Of a stretch of DNA of 64,000 nucleotides, positions 50,710 to 60,171 are shown one piece after another. The stretch spans positions 434,938 to 498,937 of the forward strand of contig JAPLNI010000058.1 in the NCBI GenBank assembly GCA_026692865.1, in the 5' to 3' direction. The first letter of the stretch is position 1; every line of letters starts with the position of its first letter. The DNA is from Planctomycetota bacterium (GTDB lineage: Bacteria; Planctomycetota; Planctomycetia; Pirellulales; Pirellulaceae). The notes below the pieces were generated by a model. It was not told where the DNA came from. It searched no databases and saw only the letters and a list, made by a program, of their open reading frames with translations. The translations under genes and the position numbers were made by a program.

Positions 50710-50870
50710 AGAGTCTTGCTTAGCTCTGACGATAGTTCGTACTCGTACTCAATGAAATGGTACTGGAACTCGTATTCGATTCGACTGTCAATCGATCGAG
50801 TGCGATTACGAGTACCGGCTTACGCCTGAGTACGAGTACGAAAATGGGGAAGTTCTAAGCGGGACGCCCG
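50710..50870. repeat. GAGTACGAG palindromic element, copy 2
   Basis: TTCGTACTCGTACTCAATGA on the left and GCCTGAGTACGAGTACG on the right, joined by AATCGATCGAGTGCGATTACG, ending with TTCTAAGCGGGACGCCC. It corresponds to copy 1 at 43047-43179; the outer GTCCCGC segment is here on the right. Confidence 0.75.
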
Positions 50871-50919
50871 ATAATGCGTTTTGGTTTTTTGTGCAACTGG
50901 AATAAATTATCAGCCCTGT

Positions 50920-50943
50920 TTACTTACCGACTTACTTACCGAC
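50920..50943. repeat. Tandem 12-bp duplication over the stop codon of the propeller gene
   Basis: TTACTTACCGAC occurs twice in a row. On the minus strand this is the last four codons V-G-K-stop of the 50932-52251 gene, then an exact repeat of the same 12 bases past the stop. Confidence 0.9.
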
Positions 50944-52251
50944 GCAATAAAGTTTTTTGTCGGACCTTATATATATACAACCATCGCTGATCGCAGGAGT
51001 TCCGTTGAAAGGGCCTTCATCGTCCGAAAAAGCGCTATCTGCTATCGGGGTGTATTTTTCCTCAGCCTTCCACAGCTGTGATTGCCCCGAGCGAGAAACG
51101 ATCAAAACATTGTTATCGATGGCGATTGCCGAGGCGTAGTCGCCCGTGGGGCCGCGACCGCCAGATTCTGCTGCGTCGCCAGAGGGTCGTTTGATTCGTT
51201 CTTTAAAAATTTCCTTACCTGTGTCGCAGTCAGCACACACAGCGAGCCCGGAAGAGGTCCAGTACAGTTTTCGATCAACGATCACCGGAGTTCCCGTACC
51301 GGAGCGAAGTGATTTATCCCAAACCGTATTTGTCGCTGACACATCGCCAGAGCCACCGCAGCGAATGGCGATCGCTGAGCCTTGTCGTCCACCCATTAGA
51401 TAGACAACACCATCCAGTTGATTCAAGCTGCCCGAAACAGCTTCTTTCACCGGTGAAGCAGCTCTCCAGTGTTCCTTCCCGGACTTTGGATCGAGAGCAA
51501 AAATCCTTCCTGGACTGGCAAAGACCAATTCGGTGCGTTCTTTAAGATCGACCAAGATCGGAGTAGCCCAGCAGTTCGTAAAGGACTCGTCAAAAACCCG
51601 CCAAGCTTCCTCACCTGTCGACTTGTTCAACGCAATCATAGCGTGATCGGTGATGCCAGCGTTTACGATAAGGAGATCTTCGTAAAGCATAGGACTTGCT
51701 CCGCTTCCCCATTCATGAGGATCCGAAAGTTGTCCAAGCTTGCGACGCCAGACTTCTTGTCCAGACAAATCAAAAGCCAAAACCCCAGACTTTCCGAAGA
51801 CCACATAGACATACTTACCATCTGACACAGGAGTGCTGCTTGCGTATCCATGCTGGTTGATGAAGCCCTTGTAAGGATCTTCTGTTTCATTGGAATCGAT
51901 AGTGGCAGTCCACTGCAATTCACCATTGATTCGATTGAACGAGAGCAAGTGTCGCTTCAAATCCTTCGGCTCACCCGGAGAAGTTTGATCGACTCCGTAA
52001 CCTGTGTAGCAAGTCAGAAAAAGCTGGTCTCCGACGATGATCGGGCTAGACGCTCCAGGCCCAGGAAGCTTGACACTCCATTTGAGATTCTCGGTATTGC
52101 TCCAAGTCATCGGAGGAGCTTTACTCGTGCTTATCCCCGCTCCATTATAACCGCGAAATCGAAGCCAATTCTCCGCAAACGATATCGACGGTGAAAGTGC
52201 GACAGCGGCGATGACCGCCATAAGAAGTCCTTGGAATACGTTTCGACTCAT
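50932..52251 (-). CDS. PQQ-binding-like beta-propeller protein, secreted (paralog 2)
   Basis: 439 aa with a signal peptide ending near ISFAEN. It shares the opening NWLRFRGYNGAGIS, PGPGASSPIIVGDQLFLTCYTG and the terminal LYCVGK with paralog 1. Blade motifs include FDLSGQEVWRRKLG and ALDPKSGKEHWRAASP. The pair on one strand suggests a local duplication that has diverged. The function is unknown. Confidence 0.85.
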   Translation of the reverse strand: MSRNVFQGLLMAVIAAVALSPSISFAENWLRFRGYNGAGISTSKAPPMTWSNTENLKWSVKLPGPGASSPIIVGDQLFLTCYTGYGVDQTSPGEPKDLKRHLLSFNRINGELQWTATIDSNETEDPYKGFINQHGYASSTPVSDGKYVYVVFGKSGVLAFDLSGQEVWRRKLGQLSDPHEWGSGASPMLYEDLLIVNAGITDHAMIALNKSTGEEAWRVFDESFTNCWATPILVDLKERTELVFASPGRIFALDPKSGKEHWRAASPVKEAVSGSLNQLDGVVYLMGGRQGSAIAIRCGGSGDVSATNTVWDKSLRSGTGTPVIVDRKLYWTSSGLAVCADCDTGKEIFKERIKRPSGDAAESGGRGPTGDYASAIAIDNNVLIVSRSGQSQLWKAEEKYTPIADSAFSDDEGPFNGTPAISDGCIYIRSDKKLYCVGK

Positions 52252-52418
52252 TTCAAACTTCTCCTGAAAAACGGAACAAGAACAATGCGGTTATCTGTAC
52301 TAATAAAGGAATCTATGCAACGAGAGGCAAACGCATCGCATTCTATCAGCTTGCCACCTCAAGGGCGAATATTCCAAAGCGAAATCAATTCATCAATTAA
52401 TTCCGAACGTTGACCAAC

Positions 52419-53858
52419 TCAACTCGATGATTCGACTGTGTTGCCAACTTGGTTTCTGTGGATTGAATCGCCGCTTGACGAGCTTTTGGGTTGCCGAATA
52501 ATTCGAAAGGCGACGAACATTGCGAAAATCAAAAGTCCTGATGCAAGCAAGAAGGGTAGGCCGGGTAGACCACTTGCTGATTCACCTTTGAGGCCTAACT
52601 CGAAAGCACCAGTAAACAGCTTCGGCCCGATCATTCCGGAGATGCCCATCAAGCACGCATTAGCCCCTTGCAGTTGCCCTTGCACTGAGGGGCCAAGTCG
52701 CTGACTCATCAGTCCTTGAATGGCTGGTGTGAAAAAACCCATGAATGAAAAAATGGGGGTCACTAACCAAAACTTCCACGATTCATCGGCGAGCCCGTAA
52801 AGCGCATAACCAACTGCACCAAAGCTTAATCCGATGAACAGCAGGTTCTTCTCTCCAAACATCTTTAGTGCCGGACGAACCAACCCACCTTGCACGATGA
52901 TGTTCATGATGCCAACGAGCATCAACGCCAAGCCAACTGTTCCTGGTGTCCATTCGTATCGAAGGGTCGTGTAAAGCACGAACACGTTGTTGAGCACTTG
53001 ATGAGATAGCTGGTACAAAAAGTAGATAAACGCTAGGCCCAAAAGACCTGGGTAGGATCGTAGCAAATGTAGCGAACCAACAGGGTTCGCTCGTCGCCAA
53101 TTAAATTGTCGCCGATTCTCTTTCGCTAACGACTCAGGCAACACAAAAAATCCGTAACACGCATTCAAGAGCGTCAGCCCAGCAGCAACCCAAAACGGTA
53201 ACGTGAGACTGATGCTTCCAAGATAGCCACCAAGCCCTGGTCCGATGGTAAATCCGATTCCGAAAGCGGCTCCGAACATACCGTAAGCCGCACTGCGTTT
53301 CTCCGGTGGTGTTACGTCAGCAATGTAGGCTCCAGCGGTCGCAAAACCGGATGCGGTCACGCCCGAGATCATTCGGCCTATCATCAACCATGTCAAACTG
53401 TAAGGCCCCGGTTCGGCAGATGCACATACACCCATTAAAATAAAATCCAGCCCTAGGCCGAAACAAGAAATCAAGATGATCGGTCGTCGCCCAAATCGGT
53501 CCGATAATGCCCCTAGCAGTGGAGCACAGAAAAATTGCATCAACGCCCAAAGAGTGCCAAACCATCCAACATAACTGGATGCCTCTGCGATGTTCCCGTT
53601 TGTGAAGCTGACAATCAGTTTCGGCACAATCGGAATCAAGACTCCGAATGACAATACGTCCAGCAAGACCGACAAAAGAATGAATACGACTGCCGCTTTA
53701 CTTTTCGCGCCGCCAACGGAGTCGCTTGGTTTCGACGTTGGTTTCTCGGCTGGCTTGCCGGTTGGGTTATCTTGAGATTCGTAAGGATTCAATGGATCGC
53801 GGTACCGATTGAGGAGGGAAACTGATGCAAAGGTCCTATCATATCTCCTACGCGGCAT
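52419..53858 (-). CDS. TCR/Tet-family MFS exporter
   Basis: 479 aa, 12 predicted membrane helices after a cytoplasmic leader of about 50 residues containing LNPYESQDN. The NPYES motif at the head is typical of planctomycete proteins. The TetA-like signature is GALSDRFGRRPIILIS between helices 2 and 3, with GRMISGVTASGFATAGAYIADVTPPEKR and FIGPGLGG-like (GFTIGPGLGGYLG) motifs. It is a proton antiporter for drugs or metabolites; the substrate cannot be predicted. 56 bp separate it from recG upstream on the same strand. Confidence 0.9.
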   Translation of the reverse strand: MPRRRYDRTFASVSLLNRYRDPLNPYESQDNPTGKPAEKPTSKPSDSVGGAKSKAAVVFILLSVLLDVLSFGVLIPIVPKLIVSFTNGNIAEASSYVGWFGTLWALMQFFCAPLLGALSDRFGRRPIILISCFGLGLDFILMGVCASAEPGPYSLTWLMIGRMISGVTASGFATAGAYIADVTPPEKRSAAYGMFGAAFGIGFTIGPGLGGYLGSISLTLPFWVAAGLTLLNACYGFFVLPESLAKENRRQFNWRRANPVGSLHLLRSYPGLLGLAFIYFLYQLSHQVLNNVFVLYTTLRYEWTPGTVGLALMLVGIMNIIVQGGLVRPALKMFGEKNLLFIGLSFGAVGYALYGLADESWKFWLVTPIFSFMGFFTPAIQGLMSQRLGPSVQGQLQGANACLMGISGMIGPKLFTGAFELGLKGESASGLPGLPFLLASGLLIFAMFVAFRIIRQPKSSSSGDSIHRNQVGNTVESSS

Positions 53859-53914
53859 CCTGTCCCAGGGGCTTTGAAGAGACTCATAAAATCACTGAAA
53901 AGTCAAATTCAACG

Positions 53915-56035
53915 TTATCCCACCGAGCCTAGTTCTAACTTCATCCCATATTTTCCGAATACCTGTTGGCGGATCAGGCTCCATCCTTCTGCTTCGAGAA
54001 GTGGGTCACCTGCGATGATGTCCCTGGCAATCTTATGAGTGATCGACACAAGATCCGAATCGCGTTGGAGGTCAGCGATTCGAAACGGTGGTAGCCCGCT
54101 CTGTGACGTTCCCAGCAAGTTGCCAGGTCCCCTCAATCGCCAATCTTGTTCAGCAAGCTCGAATCCATCGTTAGTCGAAGCGAGCGCGGCGAGTCGCGTA
54201 TTCTCTTCGGCTGACAACCCTTGCGAAGCAAAAACACACAAGTAACCGGGATGGCTGCTGCGAGAGATTCGACCACGTAGCTGATGTAGCTGGGCAAGTC
54301 CAAGCCGATCGGCATCTAAGATTGTCATCACCGTTGCGTTGGCGACATCGATTCCGACTTCGACAACAGTCGTCGTCACAAGCACGTCGATTTCGCCACC
54401 GGAAAACGCTGTCAGCTTTTGCTTCTTCTCTTCCGGCGTCATGCGACCGTGAAGCAGTTCCAGACGAAGACCTTTCAACGGACCCTCTTTAAGATTATTC
54501 CAAGTTTGAGTTGCTCCAGCCGCCTCGCTCTCGTCTTCGTCTACAGAAACTCGCGGCGTGACCACGTAAGCTTGACGACCCTGAGCAATCGACTTGGCGA
54601 CAAAGGACCACCAACTCGCTTGCTGCTCGGGCTTCCCAAGATATGTATGCACCGGAGCTCGTCCAGGTGGCTTATCTCGAAGAATAGTCACATCCAAATC
54701 GCCCATGGCTGTCATCGTTAACGTTCTTGGAATCGGAGTCGCCGAGAGCACTAGGTAGTGCGGTTGAACTCGGCTCGAGCAAAGTGCCGCGCGCTGCTCG
54801 ACACCGAACTTATGTTGCTCGTCGATGACTGCGATTCCCAACTTAGAAAACGAAACGTGTTCGCTCAGAAGTGCTTGAGTCCCAACAACAATATCGACAG
54901 TTCCAAGTGCGATTCGCTCCAGTAGATCGGATTTCTCGCGGCTGCTCATACCGCCGGTGAGAAGTTCTACTGCACAAGAAGACCCTTCCAAGCTTGACTG
55001 AAGGCGTTGCGCATGCTGCTGTGCAAGGATTTCTGTGGGAGCCATGAATGTTGCTTGGAAACCATGAGCGACTGCAAGCAACATCGCGTAGAGCGCCACC
55101 ACGGTTTTGCCACTTCCGACATCGCCCTGTACCAAACGGTTCATCGGAATCACCGATCCCATGTCGCTTGCAATTTGATCGACAGCCTTCTTTTGGTCAT
55201 TGGTCAACTCGAGATTCAATCGCTTTAAAATACGTGCGTGAATTTGCCCATTGATGGGAAGAGACGGTGCTGGGCGGTCGGTTTGAAGACGATAACGACG
55301 AGTCGCCAAAGCGAGTTGGTAGACGAAAAGCTCTTGAAAGATAAATCGATATCTCGCTTGTTCGGATTGCTCTATCGTCTCCGGTGCATGGATTTGTTCT
55401 AATGCGTTGGCTATCGACAGCAATTGATGGTCTTGGCGAAATGATTCAGGGAACACATCGATAACCTGCGAGCGTAACTTATCGAGAACAACTTCTACTG
55501 CCGTGTAAATGTGTCGTTGTTGCAGCCCCTCGGTCAGCGGATAGATCGGTAACGGTTTTCCCTTCGGTGCCGGGGCTCCAGCAAGCAAAATTTGCGTCTC
55601 GGGATGACGCATTTCCCAAGAAACCCCCGTGGGATTAGCAACGCCGGTCGCGATGACTCGCATGCCCCGCGCGAAGGTAGTTCTGCGATAGGGTTGGTTG
55701 TACCATACCAATCGAGTGAATCCGCCTCCCTCGACGGCCAGTAACACACCAACACTACTTCGGCCATCTTCGGAGGTTCTCGCATCGATCGCGTCCACAA
55801 CGCCAATTACCGAGCAGCGTGTGTCCTTATTCAAGTCTGCGACCTTGCAGAATGGTGCGATGTCTTGATAGGTTCTTGGGAAAAAGAATAGCAAATCTTG
55901 TCCGCGATGAAGCCCAAGTTTGCTAAGCAAGCTCGCTTTTTGAACTCCCACTTTAGGAAAAAATCGTAACGGAGTTTTTAAGAGTAGCTCAGCAGTTGGC
56001 TTTGTTTGGTCTGCACTACTCTTACCAGAATCCAT
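53915..56035 (-). CDS. recG: ATP-dependent DNA helicase RecG
   Basis: 706 aa, typical RecG length. The N-terminal wedge/OB domain (about 50-150) is followed by the helicase core: VQGDVGSGKTVVALYA (Walker A), MAPTEILAQQHA, IDEQHKFGVEQR (DEQH box), SATPIPRTL, VVEVGIDVANATVM and the motif LRGRISRSSHPGYLC. RecG remodels stalled replication forks and branched DNA. Single gene; a perfect palindrome lies 64 bp upstream of its start codon. Confidence 0.96.
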   Translation of the reverse strand: MDSGKSSADQTKPTAELLLKTPLRFFPKVGVQKASLLSKLGLHRGQDLLFFFPRTYQDIAPFCKVADLNKDTRCSVIGVVDAIDARTSEDGRSSVGVLLAVEGGGFTRLVWYNQPYRRTTFARGMRVIATGVANPTGVSWEMRHPETQILLAGAPAPKGKPLPIYPLTEGLQQRHIYTAVEVVLDKLRSQVIDVFPESFRQDHQLLSIANALEQIHAPETIEQSEQARYRFIFQELFVYQLALATRRYRLQTDRPAPSLPINGQIHARILKRLNLELTNDQKKAVDQIASDMGSVIPMNRLVQGDVGSGKTVVALYAMLLAVAHGFQATFMAPTEILAQQHAQRLQSSLEGSSCAVELLTGGMSSREKSDLLERIALGTVDIVVGTQALLSEHVSFSKLGIAVIDEQHKFGVEQRAALCSSRVQPHYLVLSATPIPRTLTMTAMGDLDVTILRDKPPGRAPVHTYLGKPEQQASWWSFVAKSIAQGRQAYVVTPRVSVDEDESEAAGATQTWNNLKEGPLKGLRLELLHGRMTPEEKKQKLTAFSGGEIDVLVTTTVVEVGIDVANATVMTILDADRLGLAQLHQLRGRISRSSHPGYLCVFASQGLSAEENTRLAALASTNDGFELAEQDWRLRGPGNLLGTSQSGLPPFRIADLQRDSDLVSITHKIARDIIAGDPLLEAEGWSLIRQQVFGKYGMKLELGSVG

Positions 56036-56098
56036 TACGTTTGCTTCTCTTCAGCCGGGGGTTTCTAAGTACGAACAGCAGTTCGAAGTTTACCACCT

Positions 56099-56128
56099 GT
56101 AGTTTGGGACCATGGTCCCAAACTACAA
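56099..56128. repeat. 30-bp perfect palindrome
   Basis: The half-site TGTAGTTTGGGACCA is followed directly by its reverse complement, centred on CCATGG. It is 64 bp upstream of recG on the divergent side. It may be an operator or, more likely, one of the short palindromic repeats that populate this genome. Confidence 0.9.
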
Positions 56129-56271
56129 GTCTTTACGATATGTTACGCTTCAAAATCCTTGATGATACTTGTTATCAAGATAACGAGCCCTCAATACTTC
56201 AGGCAATAGTCCAGCCAAACAGAAACAGAAAGGCTCGTGCTCTGTCCATCTTAAAAAATGGGTAAGTGAAT

Positions 56272-56290
56272 TCGTAAGAATTCAGATGTC
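56272..56290. repeat. GAATTC-type palindromic repeat, copy 2
   Basis: TGAATTCGTAAGAATTCAG followed by ATGTC, a variant of the copy at 23143-23166. A further hairpin (TGAAAA..ATAGC-AAAA-GCTAT..TTTTCA) follows at about 56292-56322. The rest of the 56036-56616 gap has no gene. Confidence 0.6.
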
Positions 56291-56616
56291 AATGAAAATC
56301 ATAGCAAAAGCTATTGTTTTCATATGTCTTACGACATCTACACGAGTACCAACCCAAGCTTTGAGCCGCACCGAAGTTGGAATCGATCGCTCCGTCGACA
56401 CATGAGATCAAGCAAGATCAGACGATCTTGTTAAGCTCCATGAGATTACTCTGCATTCTTACCACTTAAAATTGAAAGTTGCGCAAGATCTTAATTTTCC
56501 TGAAGAACACAGGCTTCGAAGCATTTGTTACAATTTTACAACGATTTAAGCCATTTTTTCCCTCGAAGCCACGGTGGCGTCGTTCACCAATTTAAAATGA
56601 GTCGGAGTTGATTTTG

Positions 56617-58626
56617 ATGTGCATGCAATCCAAACTTGTTGTAATTCTGAATCTTGTTCTAGTTGTAATCGTAAGTGCCTCCAGCGCCGTAAGTGCAGAT
56701 ACCGTTGGAGTAGTTTTAACTCGAGGCCCTTATCTTCAACTCGGATCACCCGATTCGATATCAATCGTTTGGAGAACCATTGGGAAGTCGCAACCCGTGG
56801 TCCATTTTGGTTCGGACTTGTCTACGCTCGATCGAACCGTTCCAAGTGCAGCGATTGTTGTTCGAGTCACTCCTGAAAATGGCGAACCAACCGGTCCGCT
56901 CTCGTTACATTCTGCTCCAGAGGGCACCTTCCAGTACGAAGCGACCATCGAGGGATTAGAGCCTGATACGCGATACTACTATTCCATATCAGACGGCACG
57001 CACAAGCTAGCAGGTGGAGACGCGGGTCATTACTTTCATACCCACCCAACACCCGGCCCCGCGCGTCCCACGCGAATTTGGGTTGTCGGAGATTCTGGCA
57101 CAGGTGATGCAAGGCAAGCCGCAGTTCACAACGCGATGCGCGACTATGTCAAGAAACATAACCAACCGTTGGACCTGTACCTTCACGTCGGTGATATGGC
57201 TTACTCCAAGGGGACAGATGCCGAATTTCAAACGAATTTTTTCGATGTCTATCAGCCAACGATATGCAACACTGTTTGCTGGGCTTCCATGGGGAACCAT
57301 GAGGGGCAAACTTCCAAAGGGTTACTCGGAATCGGTCCTTACTACGATGCATACATATGTCCTAAGCGAGCTGAAGCAGGTGGCTTGCCATCTACTACCG
57401 AAGCGTTCTACTCGTTTGATTTCGCAAACATCCATTTTGTTTGCTTGGACTCCCACGACTTGGATCGAAAGCCGGCAGGTATCATGGCGCAGTGGCTTCG
57501 AGCGGATCTTGAGAACGCGAATACCGACTGGATCGTTGCCTATTGGCACCACCCGCCCTACACCAAAGGCTCACACGACAGCGACAAAGAAGAAGCGTTA
57601 ATCGAAATGCGAGAGCTGATTATGCCAATCATCGAGGCAGGTGGAGTCGATCTGGTTCTAACCGGACATTCGCACATCTACGAACGCTCGATGCTGATCG
57701 ACGGCGCTTATCAGACGCCAACCACGGCAGATGGAGTTGTCTTAGACGACGGTGATGGCGACCCCAATGGCGATGGACCGTATCGAAAGAGCAAAGGCCT
57801 TCACGCCCATCAAGGTACAGTTCAAGTCGTTACTGGAAATGGCGGCGCAAAGGTGACTCGACTGGGAACATCGCCCGTTATGAAACGGGTCATAGTCGAA
57901 TATGGATCCGTTCTGCTAGACATTGATGGCGACACTCTTGTCGGATCGATGGTCAATCGGGCAGGTGACAGAAGTGATTTCTTCAGCATTGTCAAACAAG
58001 GAACCGTGACACCCAAAGTGATCGCCTCTCCGAAAACACTTCCACCCTACACGATCGCTGCGAACAGAACTAAAACCCAACCCTCAGAGATGACTCCGTT
58101 CCCGAAAAATGCGATTACCATCGTAAAACCCAACGCGGATTGGGATTATCTCACCACCACAGCTCCCGTTGCAAACTGGACGAGCATTTCGTTTATTCCT
58201 GATGACGAATCGGGATGGAAATCGGGCACGGCTGGCATCGGCTACGGTGATAGCGATGACATCACGGATCTGAATGATATGAAAGGTTCCTACACTGCAG
58301 TCTATGCAAGAACCGATTTCGAACTTGCTCCAGGAGCCAAGGAAAAGCTCTTGGAAGTAGGCTTAGCCATCGCTTATGACGACGGATTTGTCGCTTACCT
58401 GAATGGTCACGAAGTCCTTCGCGTGGGTGTGAAGGTTCGGCCAGGTGGCAAAGTCGAAGACGTAAAAAGTCATGAAGCAGACGGCTACGAATACTTTCCA
58501 CTTCCGGATGCGATTAAGTATCTCAACAACGATGAAAACATCCTCTCAGTCGAAGGCCATAACGATAGTGTAGATAGCAGCGACTTTACTTTGGATCCCT
58601 ACCTGTTGGCAATTCCCAAGGAGTAG
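56617..58626 (+). CDS. Purple-acid-phosphatase-like metallophosphoesterase
   Basis: 669 aa from the ATG at 56617, 9 nt after GGAG; a TTG at 56608 is less likely. A signal peptide ends near AVSADT. An N-terminal fibronectin-III-like domain (about 25-130) precedes the calcineurin-like core. The metal motifs are GDSGTGD, GDMAYSKG, GNHEG, HHPPY and GHSHIYER, the order expected for purple acid phosphatases. A beta-rich C-terminal region (about 500-669) has AIAYDDGFVAYLNGHEV. It hydrolyses phosphomonoesters outside the cytoplasm. The TPR gene starts 6 bp after its stop. Confidence 0.93.
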   Translation: MCMQSKLVVILNLVLVVIVSASSAVSADTVGVVLTRGPYLQLGSPDSISIVWRTIGKSQPVVHFGSDLSTLDRTVPSAAIVVRVTPENGEPTGPLSLHSAPEGTFQYEATIEGLEPDTRYYYSISDGTHKLAGGDAGHYFHTHPTPGPARPTRIWVVGDSGTGDARQAAVHNAMRDYVKKHNQPLDLYLHVGDMAYSKGTDAEFQTNFFDVYQPTICNTVCWASMGNHEGQTSKGLLGIGPYYDAYICPKRAEAGGLPSTTEAFYSFDFANIHFVCLDSHDLDRKPAGIMAQWLRADLENANTDWIVAYWHHPPYTKGSHDSDKEEALIEMRELIMPIIEAGGVDLVLTGHSHIYERSMLIDGAYQTPTTADGVVLDDGDGDPNGDGPYRKSKGLHAHQGTVQVVTGNGGAKVTRLGTSPVMKRVIVEYGSVLLDIDGDTLVGSMVNRAGDRSDFFSIVKQGTVTPKVIASPKTLPPYTIAANRTKTQPSEMTPFPKNAITIVKPNADWDYLTTTAPVANWTSISFIPDDESGWKSGTAGIGYGDSDDITDLNDMKGSYTAVYARTDFELAPGAKEKLLEVGLAIAYDDGFVAYLNGHEVLRVGVKVRPGGKVEDVKSHEADGYEYFPLPDAIKYLNNDENILSVEGHNDSVDSSDFTLDPYLLAIPKE

Positions 58627-58631
58627 CCATC

Positions 58632-59576
58632 GTGTCAACGAACGCGAAACCCCGACATGTTCGAAATACGGTTGAATTAGTTTTCACGCTGTATTTGCTC
58701 ATGGTGCCTTATTGGTCGCTCGCGCACGATAGCCCTGCTACGGTGATTTCGCAACTGACAGCAACCATGGCAGACGAGGGAGTATCCGCCGAGCTTTTCT
58801 TTCGAAGGGCTTCTGAGTTTAGGGCAATTCGATATTACCAAAGAGCCGCTTATGACCTCACTCAAGCACTCGCGCTTGATAACACTATGGTGGCCGCTCG
58901 ATTGGAACTTGCCCGGCTGCAACTGCAAAACCAAGGGAACGGGAATCGATCGAAATCAGATAGTCCTCTCTCAAAAGACCCACTAGCCACAATCGCGTCG
59001 CTTACTACGCACGATGATCATGCAATTCGAGCAGCAGCCGTAGCTTTGCGAGGCGAGATCTACTTGGCGAAGCAACAGTGGAAAGAAGCGGCCGCCGACT
59101 TTACAGAATCGCTATCCGTTGAACCTAACTTAGCATGGTTTCTCTGGCGTGCGGAAGCACATATGCAACTTGGACTCGACGATGAAGCCATCGAAGGTCT
59201 TAAAATTGCCTACGCTGTAACTCAAAGTCCCGTAGTTCGCAAAACGCTTTGTGATTCCTATTTAGCAGTTGTAAAGAAAAAGCGTTCTGATGATTCACCT
59301 ATCGATAGTTTATCCGCTGGAAATTCGTATCTCGAGCAAGCATCGATGATCATAGAAGAAGAGCTTGTCGAAAATCGTTTGAAAAGCAGTTGGCGAATTC
59401 GTTCTGGTAAGGTTCTCATGCTACGCGGCGATTCTCATAAAGCACATGAAGAACTGCGCAAAGCCCTTGAAGAACTCGATGCACGTCTTGAAACATCCCA
59501 CCCCGACCCCGCTTTAGTCCAAGATCGAATAACCGCTCAATCATTACTCGCCGAATGCACGCAACTTCATCAGTAA
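58632..59576 (+). CDS. TPR-repeat protein
   Basis: 314 aa from a GTG start 6 bp after the phosphatase gene, so probably co-transcribed. A signal-like hydrophobic segment (LVFTLYLLMVPYWSLA) is near residue 15-30. At least three TPR-like units are seen: YYQRAAYDLTQALALDNTMVAARLELARLQ, YLAKQQWKEAAADFTESLSVEPNLAWFLWRAEA and AHEELRKALEELDARLE (each given in part). The role is likely a scaffold for the neighbouring phosphatase; this is inference. Confidence 0.85.
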   Translation: MSTNAKPRHVRNTVELVFTLYLLMVPYWSLAHDSPATVISQLTATMADEGVSAELFFRRASEFRAIRYYQRAAYDLTQALALDNTMVAARLELARLQLQNQGNGNRSKSDSPLSKDPLATIASLTTHDDHAIRAAAVALRGEIYLAKQQWKEAAADFTESLSVEPNLAWFLWRAEAHMQLGLDDEAIEGLKIAYAVTQSPVVRKTLCDSYLAVVKKKRSDDSPIDSLSAGNSYLEQASMIIEEELVENRLKSSWRIRSGKVLMLRGDSHKAHEELRKALEELDARLETSHPDPALVQDRITAQSLLAECTQLHQ

Positions 59577-60171
59577 TGATTGGTAGATTCTAGTTCTTTG
59601 TCCAGATTGAAAGCGGGGGGCGGACGCGGAAGAGACTGATTAAAGATCCGCACAGATAATGCTCCGTCTCTTCGTTGGAATCTGTGTCCCACCAAATCAA
59701 CGATCATTCAAGAGGCCGTGCTCGCTCACTGACAAGATCATCAGTCAACGATCTTCAGTAACAATTAAGTATCGAACGCCGAACATTCGCCTACGCAGTC
59801 GAACCAACCGGTTCCCAGCCGCTTTCCATCATTATTGCCACGAGCAATCGGTCGCAGCGACCGACAAATCCTCCGCCAACTGCATACTTGCCCTTCCATC
59901 AGTCTCTCCGAGCCACGCCACAGTTATCCACTTCGGAAATCAGGCTTAAGTTCGATGAAAATCAATCACAGCGCGTAATCATGCGCCGGCGTATTGGGTT
60001 CCAGCTATTTTTTGCGTTTTCACTTTTAAGAGACTCGGCCCCTATTTCGCTCCAGTGGATTTCTGGATGTATTTTCTAGATTTGAGGATACAATTATGTA
60101 TTGGGACTGCCGATTTTGTTGGATAAATGCTCCTGAATACTAATACTCTGGCAAGTTATCAAGATGTCGTT
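59577..60171. other. 595-bp gap without a convincing gene
   Basis: The sequence is A/C-rich on the plus strand. A 7-bp stem TCGGTCG-CAG-CGACCGA with a triloop lies at 59848-59864. A TTATCCACT 9-mer (one mismatch to a DnaA box) near 59926 is single and not meaningful. No clear promoter is seen for the following gene. Confidence 0.4.

Noticed and set aside
59926-59934. TTATCCACT, near a DnaA box
   Set aside because: Single, imperfect copy with no replication genes nearby; an origin is not supported.
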